DNA of 64,000 nt, taken from contig LATX02000200.1 of NCBI GenBank assembly GCA_001466705.2, forward strand, positions 1,984,001-2,048,000, written 5' to 3'. Position numbers and translations under genes: made by a program. Under the pieces are notes generated by a model. The model ran no database searches. It was given only the letters and a program-made list of their open reading frames with translations, and was not told the DNA's origin. Shown piece by piece: positions 46,539 to 59,083 of the stretch; positions within the stretch are counted from its first letter, which is position 1; each line of letters begins with the position of its first letter. The DNA comes from Moniliophthora roreri. Taxonomy: Eukaryota; Basidiomycota; Agaricomycetes; Agaricales; Marasmiaceae.

Positions 46539-49073
46539 TCACTCAATTCGGCCTCCAAGCAATCCCCAACCAGTTCCCAAGACATAGGCCGTTGCATTGA
46601 TGGTCAAGTAGAACGCCATTGGAATGACACCCATGAACACGTTCCCAATGATTCCTCGTCGAGTAATCGTGTCCCAAAGCTCTGTCCTGACTATTCTTGG
46701 CGCAGACGCACTTTTGAACGGACCAACAAGGCGATAGAAAGTCGTAAAGGAGCTGTACAAGCGACGCGTCAAGAAATAGTCGGTAGGACTATTTCAAAAA
46801 CACGTACCAATAACACACGAGAACGTGCGTTCCATGTTCCTTCCACAACTCCTATAAACCAGGTGCAGCGCCAATATCCTTCGCTAGGGTACTCATATAG
46901 GTCGAATGATCAACACCATACTTGATTCTTGCGTTTTCTTTCACGAGAAGATGATAGTGAGGTGGTGGTATCGGCTTCCGAACTCGATTCTTCAGTAAAG
47001 AGATCCAGAAGAACGATTGCATCTCAGCGATGGGTGGGATTGCACCTGCGGGTCCAAGTAAATTACCAGTATCCCCCTTGTAAACCTTGAATCTTACCGA
47101 CTCCGGGCCTCACGAATCCAATAAATGCTACACTTTCATCCCCTTCCTTCACGATGTTCCTGACATTCGCTTGATCCGCTGTTGGATAATCGGGATCCAA
47201 GAAACCAAACTCTTGTTGATAGCCTGTCGCGTAGATTACAACCTCTGGGCGGACATCGCGATTTTTCATCCTTATAGCATCTTTTTGCTTGCTCAGAGGG
47301 AACACTGCCCTTCCATTTGGAAGGAAGTGTGTCGGGAAGGGTGCGAGATCGACCACGAAATCTGTTTGCGGTGGAGAATCTTCTGGAGGGTCTATATAGC
47401 GAGAAAAGTGATCCATAAACGCGAGTCGTTTGCGATAGGGTCGGTTAATGTAGGGCATTGCTTTGTGGGACTAGACATGTCAAAGTGTGAGATGAGTATT
47501 GGGCTGGTCGTTCACATCATACTTGCCTTGTTGAGGAAGACATAGGCTCGACCTAGTCTGTCAGGCTCCAACTCGCCGACCTGCAAAGCATGTATTCGAG
47601 AGTGGTTCTATCCCAAGATCGTCGTCTTACCCATTGATTACACCCGGCTTGTGTACCTAAATGACTAGCATGAGCACGGAACGGTAACTGACAAAAGTAG
47701 CGCAGTCAGACTTGCCTGTCAATACCCACAGTACTCGCTTGATGACAAAGTCTGAGATGCTTCAATGCCACAAGTGAAAAAGACGCGGCCACAAGGATGT
47801 ATTCCACTTACAACCACCGAATATGGGACTTGGCAACCCACGAATGCTGCGATATCATTAGTTACCTGGAAGAAAAAAGATGGTGGTTGTTTACTCACCA
47901 CATAGGCGGTCTCTCCCAAGTTGGTAATCAGGCAGTCAATAGGAACACCTGTCGGTGACTTGAACTCGAGACCAAAAAGTTCAAAATCGTTCTGAGTAAA
48001 TTGCTAGCTCGAGCAGAGACTCGGATAGAGGTACGAGAGGATCTTACCAGCAGCTTTGGGAAGGAGAGGAAACTGTTTGTATCACTTCAGTGACAAGTAC
48101 GGTGACATGTAAGCTTTCAACAGACCCGGAACGCGAACACAGAACCACCTCAGTTGCCCCGGCTTTCACAGCTTCATATGCAATATCTATTCCGGTTTCG
48201 CCTGTTCCTAAGATCAAGACCCTTTTACCTGCTAACTGAGCCCTGGACTTGTAATCGACAGAATGGAAGACAGCGCGCTGAGATTGTGGCTTGTCACCGT
48301 CTTGTTGCTGTAGAACATGATCGATGCCCGGAATGTCTGGGATTGAGGGTAGATGACATGGAGACCAGTACACACAGCGATGTAATTCGCCCGAATTGTA
48401 TGTGGCGCTATAGATCGAATAAGTAGAAGCAGGCATCGCAGGCTAAAAATACGTACTAGGTTCCCAAGGTGCATCTCTAGAGCTTCTCCGAACGTAAGTT
48501 ACTGTATGACCACCTCCGGAGTCCCTGGAGACGTTGATGACCTTGGTATTTAAACGAATTCGTTCGGTCAGGTGGAAATGCTTGCAGTAGTCCTTGAGGT
48601 ATTCGACATATTCCTGTAGCCAAATCAGTCAAAACAGCGCCTGCCAAGAGAAACAGTTGCACATGCTTCGAGCGTCAAATGGTTGTGGTGGTCCAGAGGA
48701 AGACGAAAGTCCGAGAAACTGGTAAGTTGCTTCGACGACACTAGGTTCGCATTCTTTCCAGTCAATAAGCGGTCTGTGAGCGTTCGGCACGTTATCATGA
48801 AGCGGTGGGACCAACCTCATACGACCTATACTTAAACGTGCCTCCAATATCGTCTTCCTGAGTTGAACGTTAGTGGGAACGTACAACGGAGATATCCCGA
48901 TATGATAAACCTGTTCCAATATGATAGGATCAAAGTGATGGTCTTCGTCGGCATTCTCAAGCAAACATTTAGCTGCTACAAGGCCTGCAAGTAGTCAGCT
49001 CCGCATTTTCCATCATCGACGAGAGTTTACCAGCTGGCCCTGCTCCTATAACCACAACGGCCTTCAAAGTCAT
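46539..49073 (-). CDS. Flavin-containing monooxygenase (FMO-like)
   Basis: An NADPH- and FAD-dependent monooxygenase. The start chosen is ATG at 49071-49073, giving MTLKAVVVIGAGPAG, the FAD Rossmann GxGxxG; an in-frame ATG at 49193 would add 40 residues. Spliced segments are LEQEDDIGGTFKYRSYE, NANLVSSKQLTSFSDFRLPL, EYVEYLKDYCKHFHL, QLAGKRVLILGTGETGIDIA (the NADPH site), PEVVIYATGYQQEFGFLDPD and FIGFVRPGVG. The C-terminal exon has a hydrophobic stretch (VFMGVIPMAFYLTINATAYV) that may be a membrane anchor. Around ten introns; TGA at 46539-46541. Substrate unknown. It is convergent with the cupredoxin gene. Confidence 0.82.
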
Positions 49074-49664
49074 GGCCCAAGGTCCAACTGTAACGTGATG
49101 ATGCGGAAGGATAATCGGAACCGTTCGCGATCTGAGCTTCGGTTTGCCGACCGCATGGATGACATAGTCTGTTTCCTCCTCCACTACCACCACCGTCGTC
49201 TCAAGAAAATAACCAGGAAATTGCTCTCAGAGTCTCTATGACCCTTCTCAATTCCAGAATAATCACTCGGTGTCAGCCGGGACTTTTCAAAAAGCTTTCG
49301 TCCTCTCAGCTTCCTTGGGTTCATCATACTGATACCGAGGCTGGTGTGTCTATTCCTGACCAAAGGCATTCGGTGTAACTTTCCCTTTGCAATCACGAAA
49401 GCATCCGTCGAGAGAGAAAAGAAGCATCAACCATGTCTATTTTTCTCATCGGTTACCGTGAACGCGGATGGCCATCATGTACAGTGCCACTCGTGGGTAC
49501 AGACACTCTATTACCTGCGTACTTTCTCACCCGTAATTGTCTCAAATGACCGTCAAATCTTTCAGGAATGTCTCTCTAACGACTGCTGCCTCAATTCACG
49601 GTAAGTCAATACCCATCATGCTTGTATCATTCGCCTAACTCCCTCGGACAGATTGCACCTGGAA
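49074..49664. other. Divergent intergenic region, FMO and Ser/Thr-rich gene
   Basis: About 590 bp between divergent starts. A minus-strand frame at 49184-49396 and a plus-strand frame at 49344-49604 lack support. Probably promoters for both genes; if the upstream ATG at 49193 is used, the first 120 bp are coding for FMO. Confidence 0.4.
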
Positions 49665-50465
49665 ATGAAACTCTCTTGTGTTCTAGTGTTCGCCTGGCTG
49701 CTTGTGATATCCGACATACCGTATGGGGTCTCAAAAAGAGGCGGGAAAGATGGCGAAGGGGATGATCATGAAGGAAATTCCGAGTCTGTCGACGTCAGTA
49801 GTGGCGGGACAACATCATCTACAGCAGATACGACAACCGCTCCCGCATCTTCCGTATCCTTTTCGTCTTTGTCCATGCCCCCATCCACGTCCTCATCCAC
49901 CCCCTCGAATGCGAATATGACCTCACCAGGCTCAGGCCTTCAGTTCGCCATACCAGACAACACCACGACTTGCGATAGCATCACTTTCTTCTGGACACCA
50001 ACTGGCGGACTCGACGAATCATCTATCTCCCTGGTGGTTACCAATCAGGAAGTGCCAGAACATCCTGCATCGACCGTTATTACGCAGACTTTATCCGGAA
50101 GTCTTTCGACCAACGATCAACATTTCACCTGGCTACATGTCAATGTTCCAGAAGGATGGTACACAGTGCAGGCACAAATGCAGAATCAAATCATTCTATC
50201 ACAGTCCCCTGCATTTTTTGTCCAGAATGGGACAGATGTGTCATGCATTCCTGGTATAAATACCAGCTCGATGGACAGCAGTCCTAAATCTTCACACCAT
50301 CGACCATCACACAGTCGCCATTTACCACTGGGAGAGGTGGTGGGCATCGCTGTTGGTTCAGCAGCGGGGTTCACTATTCTGGCGATGGCCTTTGCTTTCC
50401 CACAATTTTGGCGCCATGCCCTTACCTCTCCAAAGCGGAAACATCCATACCACCAGCTTTTTTGA
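49665..50465 (+). CDS. Ser/Thr-rich single-pass membrane protein of unknown function
   Basis: Unspliced frame. The first in-frame ATG (49665) opens MKLSCVLVFAWLLVISDIPY, a signal peptide. A 70-residue Ser/Thr/Pro-rich, acidic stretch follows. A beta-rich ectodomain has CDSITFFWTPTGGLDESSIS, WYTVQAQMQNQIILSQSPAF and Cys near NGTDVSC. A juxtamembrane Ser/His-rich stretch leads to a transmembrane helix (VVGIAVGSAAGFTILAMAFA) and a short basic tail ending YHQLF. The layout matches the type-I membrane proteins with Ig-like or Ser-Thr-rich ectodomains common in Agaricomycetes. Possible sensor or wall protein; not assigned. Confidence 0.65.
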   Translation: MKLSCVLVFAWLLVISDIPYGVSKRGGKDGEGDDHEGNSESVDVSSGGTTSSTADTTTAPASSVSFSSLSMPPSTSSSTPSNANMTSPGSGLQFAIPDNTTTCDSITFFWTPTGGLDESSISLVVTNQEVPEHPASTVITQTLSGSLSTNDQHFTWLHVNVPEGWYTVQAQMQNQIILSQSPAFFVQNGTDVSCIPGINTSSMDSSPKSSHHRPSHSRHLPLGEVVGIAVGSAAGFTILAMAFAFPQFWRHALTSPKRKHPYHQLF

Positions 50466-50595
50466 AATGTATGTATTGATTTCGAATCCCTTCTTGTATT
50501 AAGAGGACCTACTAGGTACAATTGTATACATGTACGATGTACTATACTTCTCTACTAAATCGTCGTGTAGCGCGAAACAATAATGATAGACACTT

Positions 50596-53500
50596 TCATT
50601 TCCCAAGCGACCCCATAAAACTGGAAAGATCTAAGCCCTCGTATTCGTCTTCCGGTGGAAGGTCTTCGAGTCCCACAAGTAGGTTCTTTTGGCTGACAGG
50701 CACATTGGCCTCCTTCGCCTTTTTCTTCAGTGCAGCCGCCGCATCTCCATCGTTAGTACGCTTGAACAGGTCCAGAACCAGGTCTGTGTCCATCGAAGAG
50801 AGACCTGAATTCTGCTGGGTAACGACCGAGTTCGCGATGTTGAGTTTGAATCGTTGTAGACTGGCATTTTGCTTGTTAGCACACACATCTAGAAACGTCA
50901 AATAACTGACGCACCCCATAATTTTCTCCTCTAAGGTTCCCTTCGTGATCAACCGGTATACATTGACAACTTTCTTTTGTCCGATTCGATGGGCTCTGTC
51001 CATGGCCTGGAGATCCTTCATTGGGTTCCAATCATGCTCCACAAATATCACAGTATCGGCGCCAGTCAACGTCAATCCAAGGCCACCAACGTGCGTGGTG
51101 AGTAACAGACAGTCAATACTGGGATCAGAATTGAAAGTCTGAACGATTGCGTGTCGTTTGTTGGCTTCCGTGCCTCCATCTAATCGCATGTAGGTGACAG
51201 ATGGCATGTGTTGCTTGAACAGATCGGATTCGATGATGTCGAGCATTTGCTTCATTTGGCAGAAAATGAGGCAACGATGCTGCGAAAACGCCCCGTTTGA
51301 TTCAGGGACTGTGTCTATAAGTTCGCTCTTGCCTTGATCCAGTGTGGAGGTGTTTGGTGTTCCGCCACCGATACCACAGTCCAACAAAAGTTGTCTACGA
51401 GAAGACGTCAGTTGATTTTAGTGGGGCAGGGAAAAAACGTACTTCAGAGCCAATAGCTTGGGCGCATGTTGAATGTCATTCAGGCCCTCGGCCTTTGCTC
51501 CAACTCTATCCAAAGCGGCGCTAACCGCTTCGGCATCCTTAAGCACAAGGGCAGGGTGGTTGCAGAGTTTTCGTAGGTACTGCAAGGACTGGAAGACATG
51601 CTGCTGTTCCTTCCCTTCCTTATTCTGAGCAGACTGTACAGCATTTTCCGCATCATGATGAGCTTGAGATTTCGAGAAGTCGTCGTATAAATTCTTCTGG
51701 ATCTCTGAAAGCTCGCAGTAATAATCCTGGATGATCTTCGGTGGAAGATCATTCAGTACGTCCTCCTTCAATCGACGGAGTAGGAATGGCAGAACCTGTT
51801 TATGCAGTGCCTCCAAGGCAAGGGCGGCTGCACCATCGGTGTTAGATCATGTATAAACTAAATAATCACTGGTTACTTACCGGCCTCCCCGTTCTTAGCC
51901 TTTCCGTCACGATTTGACAAGATCGGCTTCCCGAAACGCTCGTTGAAAGACGATTCGGTTCCCAAGAACCCCGGCATCAAAAAGTCAAATAAGCTCCATA
52001 ACTCCAGAACATTGTTCTGGATAGGAGTCCCCGAGAGGATAATCCGATGTTGAGATTGGATCGACTTCACCGCCTTTGTGAGTTTCGTCTTTGCATTCTT
52101 GATGATGTGCCCCTCGTCCAGAATGCAGTAAAGCCAGCGGATGCCTTCCAGATTGTTGATGTCATTTCGTACTACTTCATACGAAGTAATAACGACATCG
52201 TAGGACTTGAGCTGCGACAGTAGCTTCGTCCGCTCCCGAGAATTGCCGGTGTAAAGAACTGGTTTCAGGTTGTCGACATACTTAAGAATTTCGTAGTACC
52301 AATGCCCAGTCAGTGTGGGTGGACATATAATGAGCGATGGGAGATGCACAGAATCTGGAGATCCAGTTTCCTTGTATCGTTGTGCACGTTCGGAATGTTT
52401 ACTCGCTAGAATGCATATCGATTGCAATGTCTTGCCGAGACCCATATCTACGGTCGATTTAGTATAGAAAACGAGACCCATTGTAAGGCGCAGACGCACC
52501 ATCACACAGAATACCGTGTAGCTGGTATTTCGCGAGGAATGCCAACCAGTTGACCCCGTCTTGCTGGTACTTCCGTAACTCCGCTTTGATGGGGATAGGT
52601 ATGGTGTATGGTTCAACTTTGCTACCATCGAGCAGTTGCGCGAGGAACTGTCGCTCGTCGTCGCGACGTTTCAGCAGCTCTTCAGGGAATCCAGGGGGAT
52701 CGGGGAGACCGGCCTATTCGGAAAGGTCAGGCTTGTAATGATGTACGGCTGAAGATAGAACAAACCTCCAATGGCACCATCTTTACCAGAGACGCGAAAG
52801 TATTCGTGGCTGTCGACCGGATGTCATCATTATTATCGCTCATGCGTCCTAGGACGGGGACGACCATGAAAATTACATAGGGCAGTGCCTTGATGTCCAG
52901 CCGTTGGACGATATCTGGAAAGTCGTGAGTGGGTGATTGAAAAACAAAAATCCCACGTACGGTAGATCAACTCTGCAGCCCCCTGGCGGTTTTCCAGACT
53001 TAATGCATCCCCTAACAGTGGGACGACATTCTCAATGACGAATCTCATTGCCTCAGCCGTCATGATATCGCATATAGTAGCAAAACAACGGGCAGCAGAC
53101 TGCCGGATGATGGCGAACTTGCTACGCAATGCAAGGAGGAGCATTGGGAACGTTTCTGACACTTTGGGCCATAGATCCTCGTGCAAGGTTGGAGCGACCG
53201 CTTCAAGAACACTGAGGGAATCAATGACGTCTTGACCAAACTGCTTCTCCATGAGTGTATCGGACTGCTCTGGAGATGAGCCTGTGAACATCGTTTGAAT
53301 GCTGTTGTACAACTTTAGTAATTTGGAGCTTACTCTTCGAAAAAGCGCTTTCAAGGCCACCGACCATTGATGCCCACATGTTAGGGACGACGACGAGAAG
53401 ATCCGCTCCAAATCTTGCGGAGAGCTGGTTGAAAGCCAAACCAGCTCCGCGTCTTGATATGCGAGACTTGGCCGAGTCGTCGGCTCTGGGTGCCTCCTTC

Positions 53501-56500
53501 TCTTTATCCTTATCCTTTTCTTTGGCGGCCTCTTTTCCGTTGTGCTGCGCTGCGCTTACGGCCTGATACGAAAGAATGCCATCTGTGAACTTCCGGGTAT
53601 ACGCAAATGTCGGAGTCTGTTCAATGTCCTGACATAAGAAAGTACACAGATTCTTGACAATTTTTTCAGGGGGTTGCGGTAATTGATGTTGTCGGCAAAA
53701 ATCGATGAAAGAGGCAACTGCAACTGCGGAACGAGTTTGCAGATCCAAGTTTTCCTCGTTCTGAGGAGAGCATCAGTATATGCATATGGATGGTCCAACG
53801 AACTTACTTTGACTCCGTTCATGATTCCTTTGACGATAGGACTGAATTTGTCTGGAGTGCCTCGGAACGCAACATATGCGGCGGCAAAGGTTGCAGAGAC
53901 CCGAATGTCGTTCTGTGCCTTCACCTCGTTGTAGCGGTCGATACTTGCAACCACCAGCACCCGCTTTTCCACAATAGCATTCAGCTCTTTTTTCTTAGCT
54001 CTCCCAAGACTGTCCTTTAGTCGTGTAAACATTAGACCAACAGCAGCTTGGGCAGTTTCGATAGTGAAGCAGCCAGGTCGGGAACCGGTAATATCGATTT
54101 CGGATCCCAACGTGGGAATGCTAGAAGATGGCAGCTTGCAATCCGTTGAGAAGGAGTGGAGGAGAGCGATACAGTCTGCATGTATACGCGCAAGTGAGTA
54201 AGCCATTTCGTGGTATGCGGCAGGAGGTGTCGCTTGAAGGAAGGATGAAGCTTTCTGGCTCAGCTCCTTGGCGAGCGGCGAAATGTCAATCAAAGCGGAT
54301 GACGTCGGGTTCTTGTTGTATTCGCAAGCCCATTCCTCCGCTATCACAGCTGAGAGAAGCTTTTGGAGCATGCTCGTGGACTCTATGTAGTGAAGTAGAA
54401 TAGGTTGGAACATAGCGTCTGCGGATTGAGGCTGTTTCTTCATTAGGAGCTTGTTCTAGTAAGAATTTCATACAGTAATGCTCACCTCTTGAGGCCAAAA
54501 AGTCATCAATGTAGCCAGAGCAGTAGATGCTGCTATCCTGGCCTTGTATACGACCTCCATAGTAATTAATGCTAGGTCTTGGGCAAGCATATTCTTATCA
54601 ACATTATGCCGTTCAGGAACGTCCCCTTCGACCGTAACAGACGGTCGGTAGAACGTCGAAGGATCGATAGGCATGCCAAGTGGCGTCATGACAATGGCAT
54701 ACCAATCCAAGATGGCCTGCTGGGAGATCTGACTCTCCACCCATCCAGGAATCGAAGAAACAATCGACAGTGTAGTCCTCCATGCCTGAAGGCTTGCATC
54801 TCGAATATCCGCTCGTTCTTCTACAATGAGGTTCTGGAAGAGTAGTTGAAGGAACGGTAAGCCTATCCAGTCGCGAGGAAGTGACTCGACAGTCAGGAAG
54901 GAGTGAAGAGTGTTGACAACAGAGAAGCGGACATTGGAAATGGTATGCCGGAAGAAGGGGTATAGCGTCGGTGCTAGGGTTGTTAACGGTAAGCTAAACG
55001 AGTAATTAGCCGGAGCGTACCGTGAAGTGAATGAGACGTACGATACAGATTCGTCTGCTAGGATTTTAATCACTTGATCATATGCTACAAGCTTCCCTGA
55101 AAAAACGTGAGGATTAAAGTATGGCATATGAGATATGAACTCACCAAGAAGTTCCATCACAGCTCCAACGCTTGAACTAAGATCATCCTTCATATCACTC
55201 AGGCAATTCCACAGAACAAGAAGAACTCTATCCAAGGAATCTGGCAGATTGTTCACGAAGTGCCCAGCAATAGGCAGTAGACAGGAAGCTGCTACGGAAC
55301 GCACATCATCGTCTTTGTCACCAAGTCTGACAACACCTCGTCAGTTAGGAACCTTCAGAGGCAGGGAAGCACATACCCAAGAACTGCGGCATCGACGACA
55401 TCTCTAAGAATAGCCTTTCCGTCATCATCGAATTCCGCGTTTTCCTCTTGTTTGACCCCTTGCTTGATGCTATCTGCTTCGAACAGGTCGCTGCGAACCG
55501 CGACCTCGTACTTGATCCCAAGTAACCCTGCATGCCGCACTTCCCATACGTGAGCCTTCTGTTCGGCCTCCCCGTTTCGCTTCTTGGACAACTTCCTCGT
55601 CTCTGTACTTTTGGGTATCGCGAACTCTTGCTTGATCATCTGGAGCAGGATGGAATGAACGTGTAGCACAGATCTGCGAGGCATGTGAATTAGCAGTGAC
55701 GCTAAGGTCTGGGAAACCATCTCCCGGACAGGAGCAACCACTTGATCAGAGACGAAGTCACCAAACCGATCCAGGACAAAAACGCAGAGGAATTTAGCAG
55801 ATAGGTCGTTGCACCATCGCTCATGTGCGATCTCATTTTCCTCTGGAGTGGCTCCACCTGTAAGGAGTTAATAAAGGATGTATCAGCGATCGTGAGGAGG
55901 ACGAACCATGCATTCCGCCATGTTTCCCCTGTATTTTCAGCAGCTCTCGTAACGCCATCGCGGCACCATGACGGACCTCCCAAGCGGCACTGAACAGGTC
56001 TACTTCGAGGACTTTGACAAGTCCATCCCAAACCCAAACACCAGGTCCAACCTCCAGAGCCTTAGAAGGCTTGACGTCTTTCGCAGAGACAGCTCCACCT
56101 TTCGATGGGTCTATGACAACCTTGTCGGGAGAAGATCCTGCATTGGGACTCCCTACTCGCGACTTCTCCTGGGTGTTCTCTTCCGGGGCTACCAATCGTG
56201 CTCTTGCTCACCGTGAGAACAGTGTCTATGACAGAACGAAGAAGACTCACTTATTATTCCCAGCGGCTGATGCACTATACTTAGCGCCTGCACTTTGTGG
56301 AGGTGGCGCCGCAACGAATGCGTTATTCCCTGGTTTTCGTTTGCGTTTGAGACGATTGCGTTCTCGGGCTGACATAGCACTCAAATCCTGCTGTTCAGGT
56401 TCTGATGGTGTTGTTGGAGGAACATCAGCAGGGGTAGCGGAACGGCTGGTTGGTCCAGACTCGGGTTCCTTCTTGGGAGGACATACATCCATTGGAGAAG

Positions 56501-57222
56501 GCGGGACCTCGGATTTCACTTGGTCCATGTCAACATCTCCGTTGCCCTCCAGGTCTGCGCCGAGTTCCTTGTCGAGATCCATCTCTTCGGCTACATCATC
56601 TAGAAATTCGAGGCCGAGACGACCCATCGCTTCTTTACGAGCTTTCTTAACTTCAGCTGGACTGGAAAGTACGGCCGGCTTCACAAATTCCTTCCCTGAA
56701 GACGCGAGGAGCAACTTGCCCTGTGCTATAAGTTCCTGAACCGAGAAAGGCGGATATTCGGGAACGGGAATGGTAGTGCTGTCCGTAGACATAACGCTTG
56801 GATCATAAGTGGGTTGCCAGAGTGGTGTCAATGTGAAGATTTGTGATAACGCGACTGAAGCTGCGGTACGCGTTTCGTATGATTTGGAGTGTAAAAACGG
56901 GATTATCTACAGAAAGATACTTCAGATTGCATTTCCCCAGCGAATTGAAAAGAGGCTCACCCGTGCCACAACAGACATGAGTTCGCGCCATGCGGAGGGA
57001 TCACCGAGAGGCACATGTTGTGTTCTTGTCTTGACGTCTTCGGCGGTAGTAACATCGCTGATGACACTCTTGACGGCTAATTGCGCGAGCTGCTTTGCAG
57101 CGGTAGTCCTCACTGAGGTTGAAGATCCAGTATCAAGTAAAAGGAGGAGCCGGTCCAACCTGTGATAATCATTTAGAATTTTGGAAACGTTTGATAGCGA
57201 CCAAAAATAACCTCGAGGTCAT
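50596..57222 (-). CDS. MOT1: MOT1/BTAF1-like SNF2 ATPase
   Basis: MOT1 removes TATA-binding protein from DNA using ATP and so tunes RNA polymerase II transcription in the nucleus. A small first exon at 57212-57222 encodes MTSR; it joins across an intron to LDRLLLLLDTGSSTSVRTTA. Exons then carry HEAT repeats over about 1,100 residues, with acidic and Ser-rich inserts near 56250-56830. The SNF2 domain shows MGLGKTLQSICILASKH (Walker A), SLIICPPTLTGHW, LDEGHIIKNAKTKLTKAV (DEGH box), RIILSGTPIQNNVLELWSLF, RCLIFCQMKQMLDIIESD, LLLTTHVGGLGLTLTGAD and MDRAHRIGQKKVVNVYRLIT. The C-terminus ends LDLSSFMGSLGK. Large and intact, with more than a dozen short introns. Confidence 0.93.
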
Positions 57223-57472
57223 AGTATACCGTAAAAGGAAAGAGGGTGCGTGGCCGTCGGGCCGATAACTCCCGTTCTTTGATGCAAGGAGGGGGTTTTT
57301 TCTCACGCAGCTCTCTTTCGCGAGTCCTTTTATCCTGAGCAGCGCCTTGCAATTTTCAAAGTCCGATCCTCGATTTTCTCACCGCCTTCCGAGTGACATT
57401 CCGACTTTTATCACTTCACTCTTGCCGCCTTTTGTCCACTACTTTTTCTTGCGACTCGATTTGCACCACAAA
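57223..57472. promoter_or_regulatory. Divergent promoter, MOT1 and KDM8-like gene
   Basis: 250 bp separate two divergent ATGs. Several GC-rich and pyrimidine-rich tracts (for example CTTTTATCC near 57325) are present, but no canonical TATA box is evident. Joint regulation is possible. Confidence 0.55.
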
Positions 57473-58948
57473 ATGCCGAAAAATTCACCGGATTGGCCCA
57501 TACAATATTTGAAGGACTATTTGGAGAAACTTGAACTCAGAGTGGATGCCGTGATAGCTGGTACGTGGAGATACCTCATATTTGAACATCACAATCAATA
57601 TTAGGCTGAGCGTCAGAATAGATTTGCTTGGTTGTGGTGAAGATAATTTCAACCTTCTGGTGTCGGCAACACGGAATCTGCTTTTTGGAACGTCATATCA
57701 AGGGTCATGTGAAATCATTGAAGCGCTCATCGATAGTTCGTACAGCAAGATGTCAAGCGGACATGCACACCTTTGCTGGAGGAGAATGTATACCGATGCA
57801 CAAATCATTCGGTCGATAGCCGGGGTCGACTCCACCACTGCGTTGGATTCCATTGGACGGTTGGATCGCGCTATCATCATCGCCGGCGCGGCAGGAGAAG
57901 GACGGCTTGATGAAATTCTATCCCTCATCTCGAGGATACAAACCGATTACTTTCCGCCGCTCCAGTTCTCTGCAAAGCGCAGCATAACTGAGCGCGTCGT
58001 CAGTCCCATACACCTCAAGAGCTCGCGTCATGCTATTCCGTCATTGGACATTCCTCCCTCACTCCTCTCCTTTCAAACTGAAAGGTACCTTCACCCCTTT
58101 ATTTTACGTAATTATGCGAGGTATTGGCCGGCTATCAACGAACACCCTTGGTCTTCCGCTGCTTACCTCCGCTCTGTTGCTGGCCCAGGACGACTTGTAC
58201 CTGTCGAAGTTGGCAGTGACTATCGCACAGATGATTGGTCTCAAAAGTTGATGGACTGGGATGCATTCTTAGCGACATTAGAACTTGATGAACAAAACCA
58301 AGTTCCTCAAACGGACATACTTTATCTAGCGCAGCATAACCTCCTGATGCAGTTCCCAGAATTGAATGGCGACATCATTGTTCCAGACTATGCCTATGTT
58401 TACCTGCCGTCACCCTCAGGTTACGCAGAGTACAAACCGCCCGGCAATGAAGAGCAGCTCGTCGTCAACGGATGGCTGGGGCCCAAGGGCACTGTCTCAC
58501 CTGCGCATACGGTATGTCTTCTCTCTTTCCAGAAATCATTTTCTAATACATCCGCAGGACCCGTATTATAACCTGTTTGGTAATGTTGCTTTACTTCCGA
58601 GCGATCTGTCGAACTTACCTTGCATGAGCAGTTCAAGTTGTTGGACGTAAAACTGTATGGGTAGCATCGCCGTCCTTGTCAAAATACATGTATCCATATG
58701 TCGCACAACCTAACGAGAATCCGGCATCGAATACGACCAGCCCATCACTGAGTAACACGTCCCGTGTCGATGTGTTCAGCGATAATTTAGGAGACGATCG
58801 TTTTCCCGAGTTTTGGAAGCACGTCATCGAGGATGAACTGGCCATGTATGCAACCCTAGGGCCCGGCGATCTCCTCTTTTTACCTGCTGGATGGTGGCAT
58901 GGAATGAGGGCTGAGGAAACCAGCTTCTCGGTATCAATGTGGTTCTAG
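57473..58948 (+). CDS. JmjC-domain protein, KDM8/JMJD5-like
   Basis: A 2-oxoglutarate/Fe(II) oxygenase; animal JMJD5/KDM8 hydroxylates arginines and has been linked to histone demethylation and proteolysis. Start [20 protein letters not shown]. The N-terminal helical region reads [19 protein letters not shown]. The JmjC part has [60 protein letters not shown] and [11 protein letters not shown]. The iron ligands are His and Asp in PAHTDPYYNL and the distal His in [10 protein letters not shown]. Splicing of two introns (about 58510-58558 and 58581-58631) gives [17 protein letters not shown], the family signature. TAG at 58946-58948. About 440 residues, matching JMJD5. Confidence 0.86.
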
Positions 58949-59083
58949 TATATAGTACTTAGACAGCAAATGGATTGATGAAAAATCATGATGAGATGCC
59001 ATATGCATCGCCGGCAGGAGTAGACACAGCCACTCAGTGGACCGAAGTCACGCTGGCCAGGTTGTTCAAGGTTGCTGTAGTCG

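Noticed and set aside
56014..56739. 241-codon plus-strand open frame
   Set aside because: Antisense to the MOT1 acidic insert and HEAT exons; no domain.
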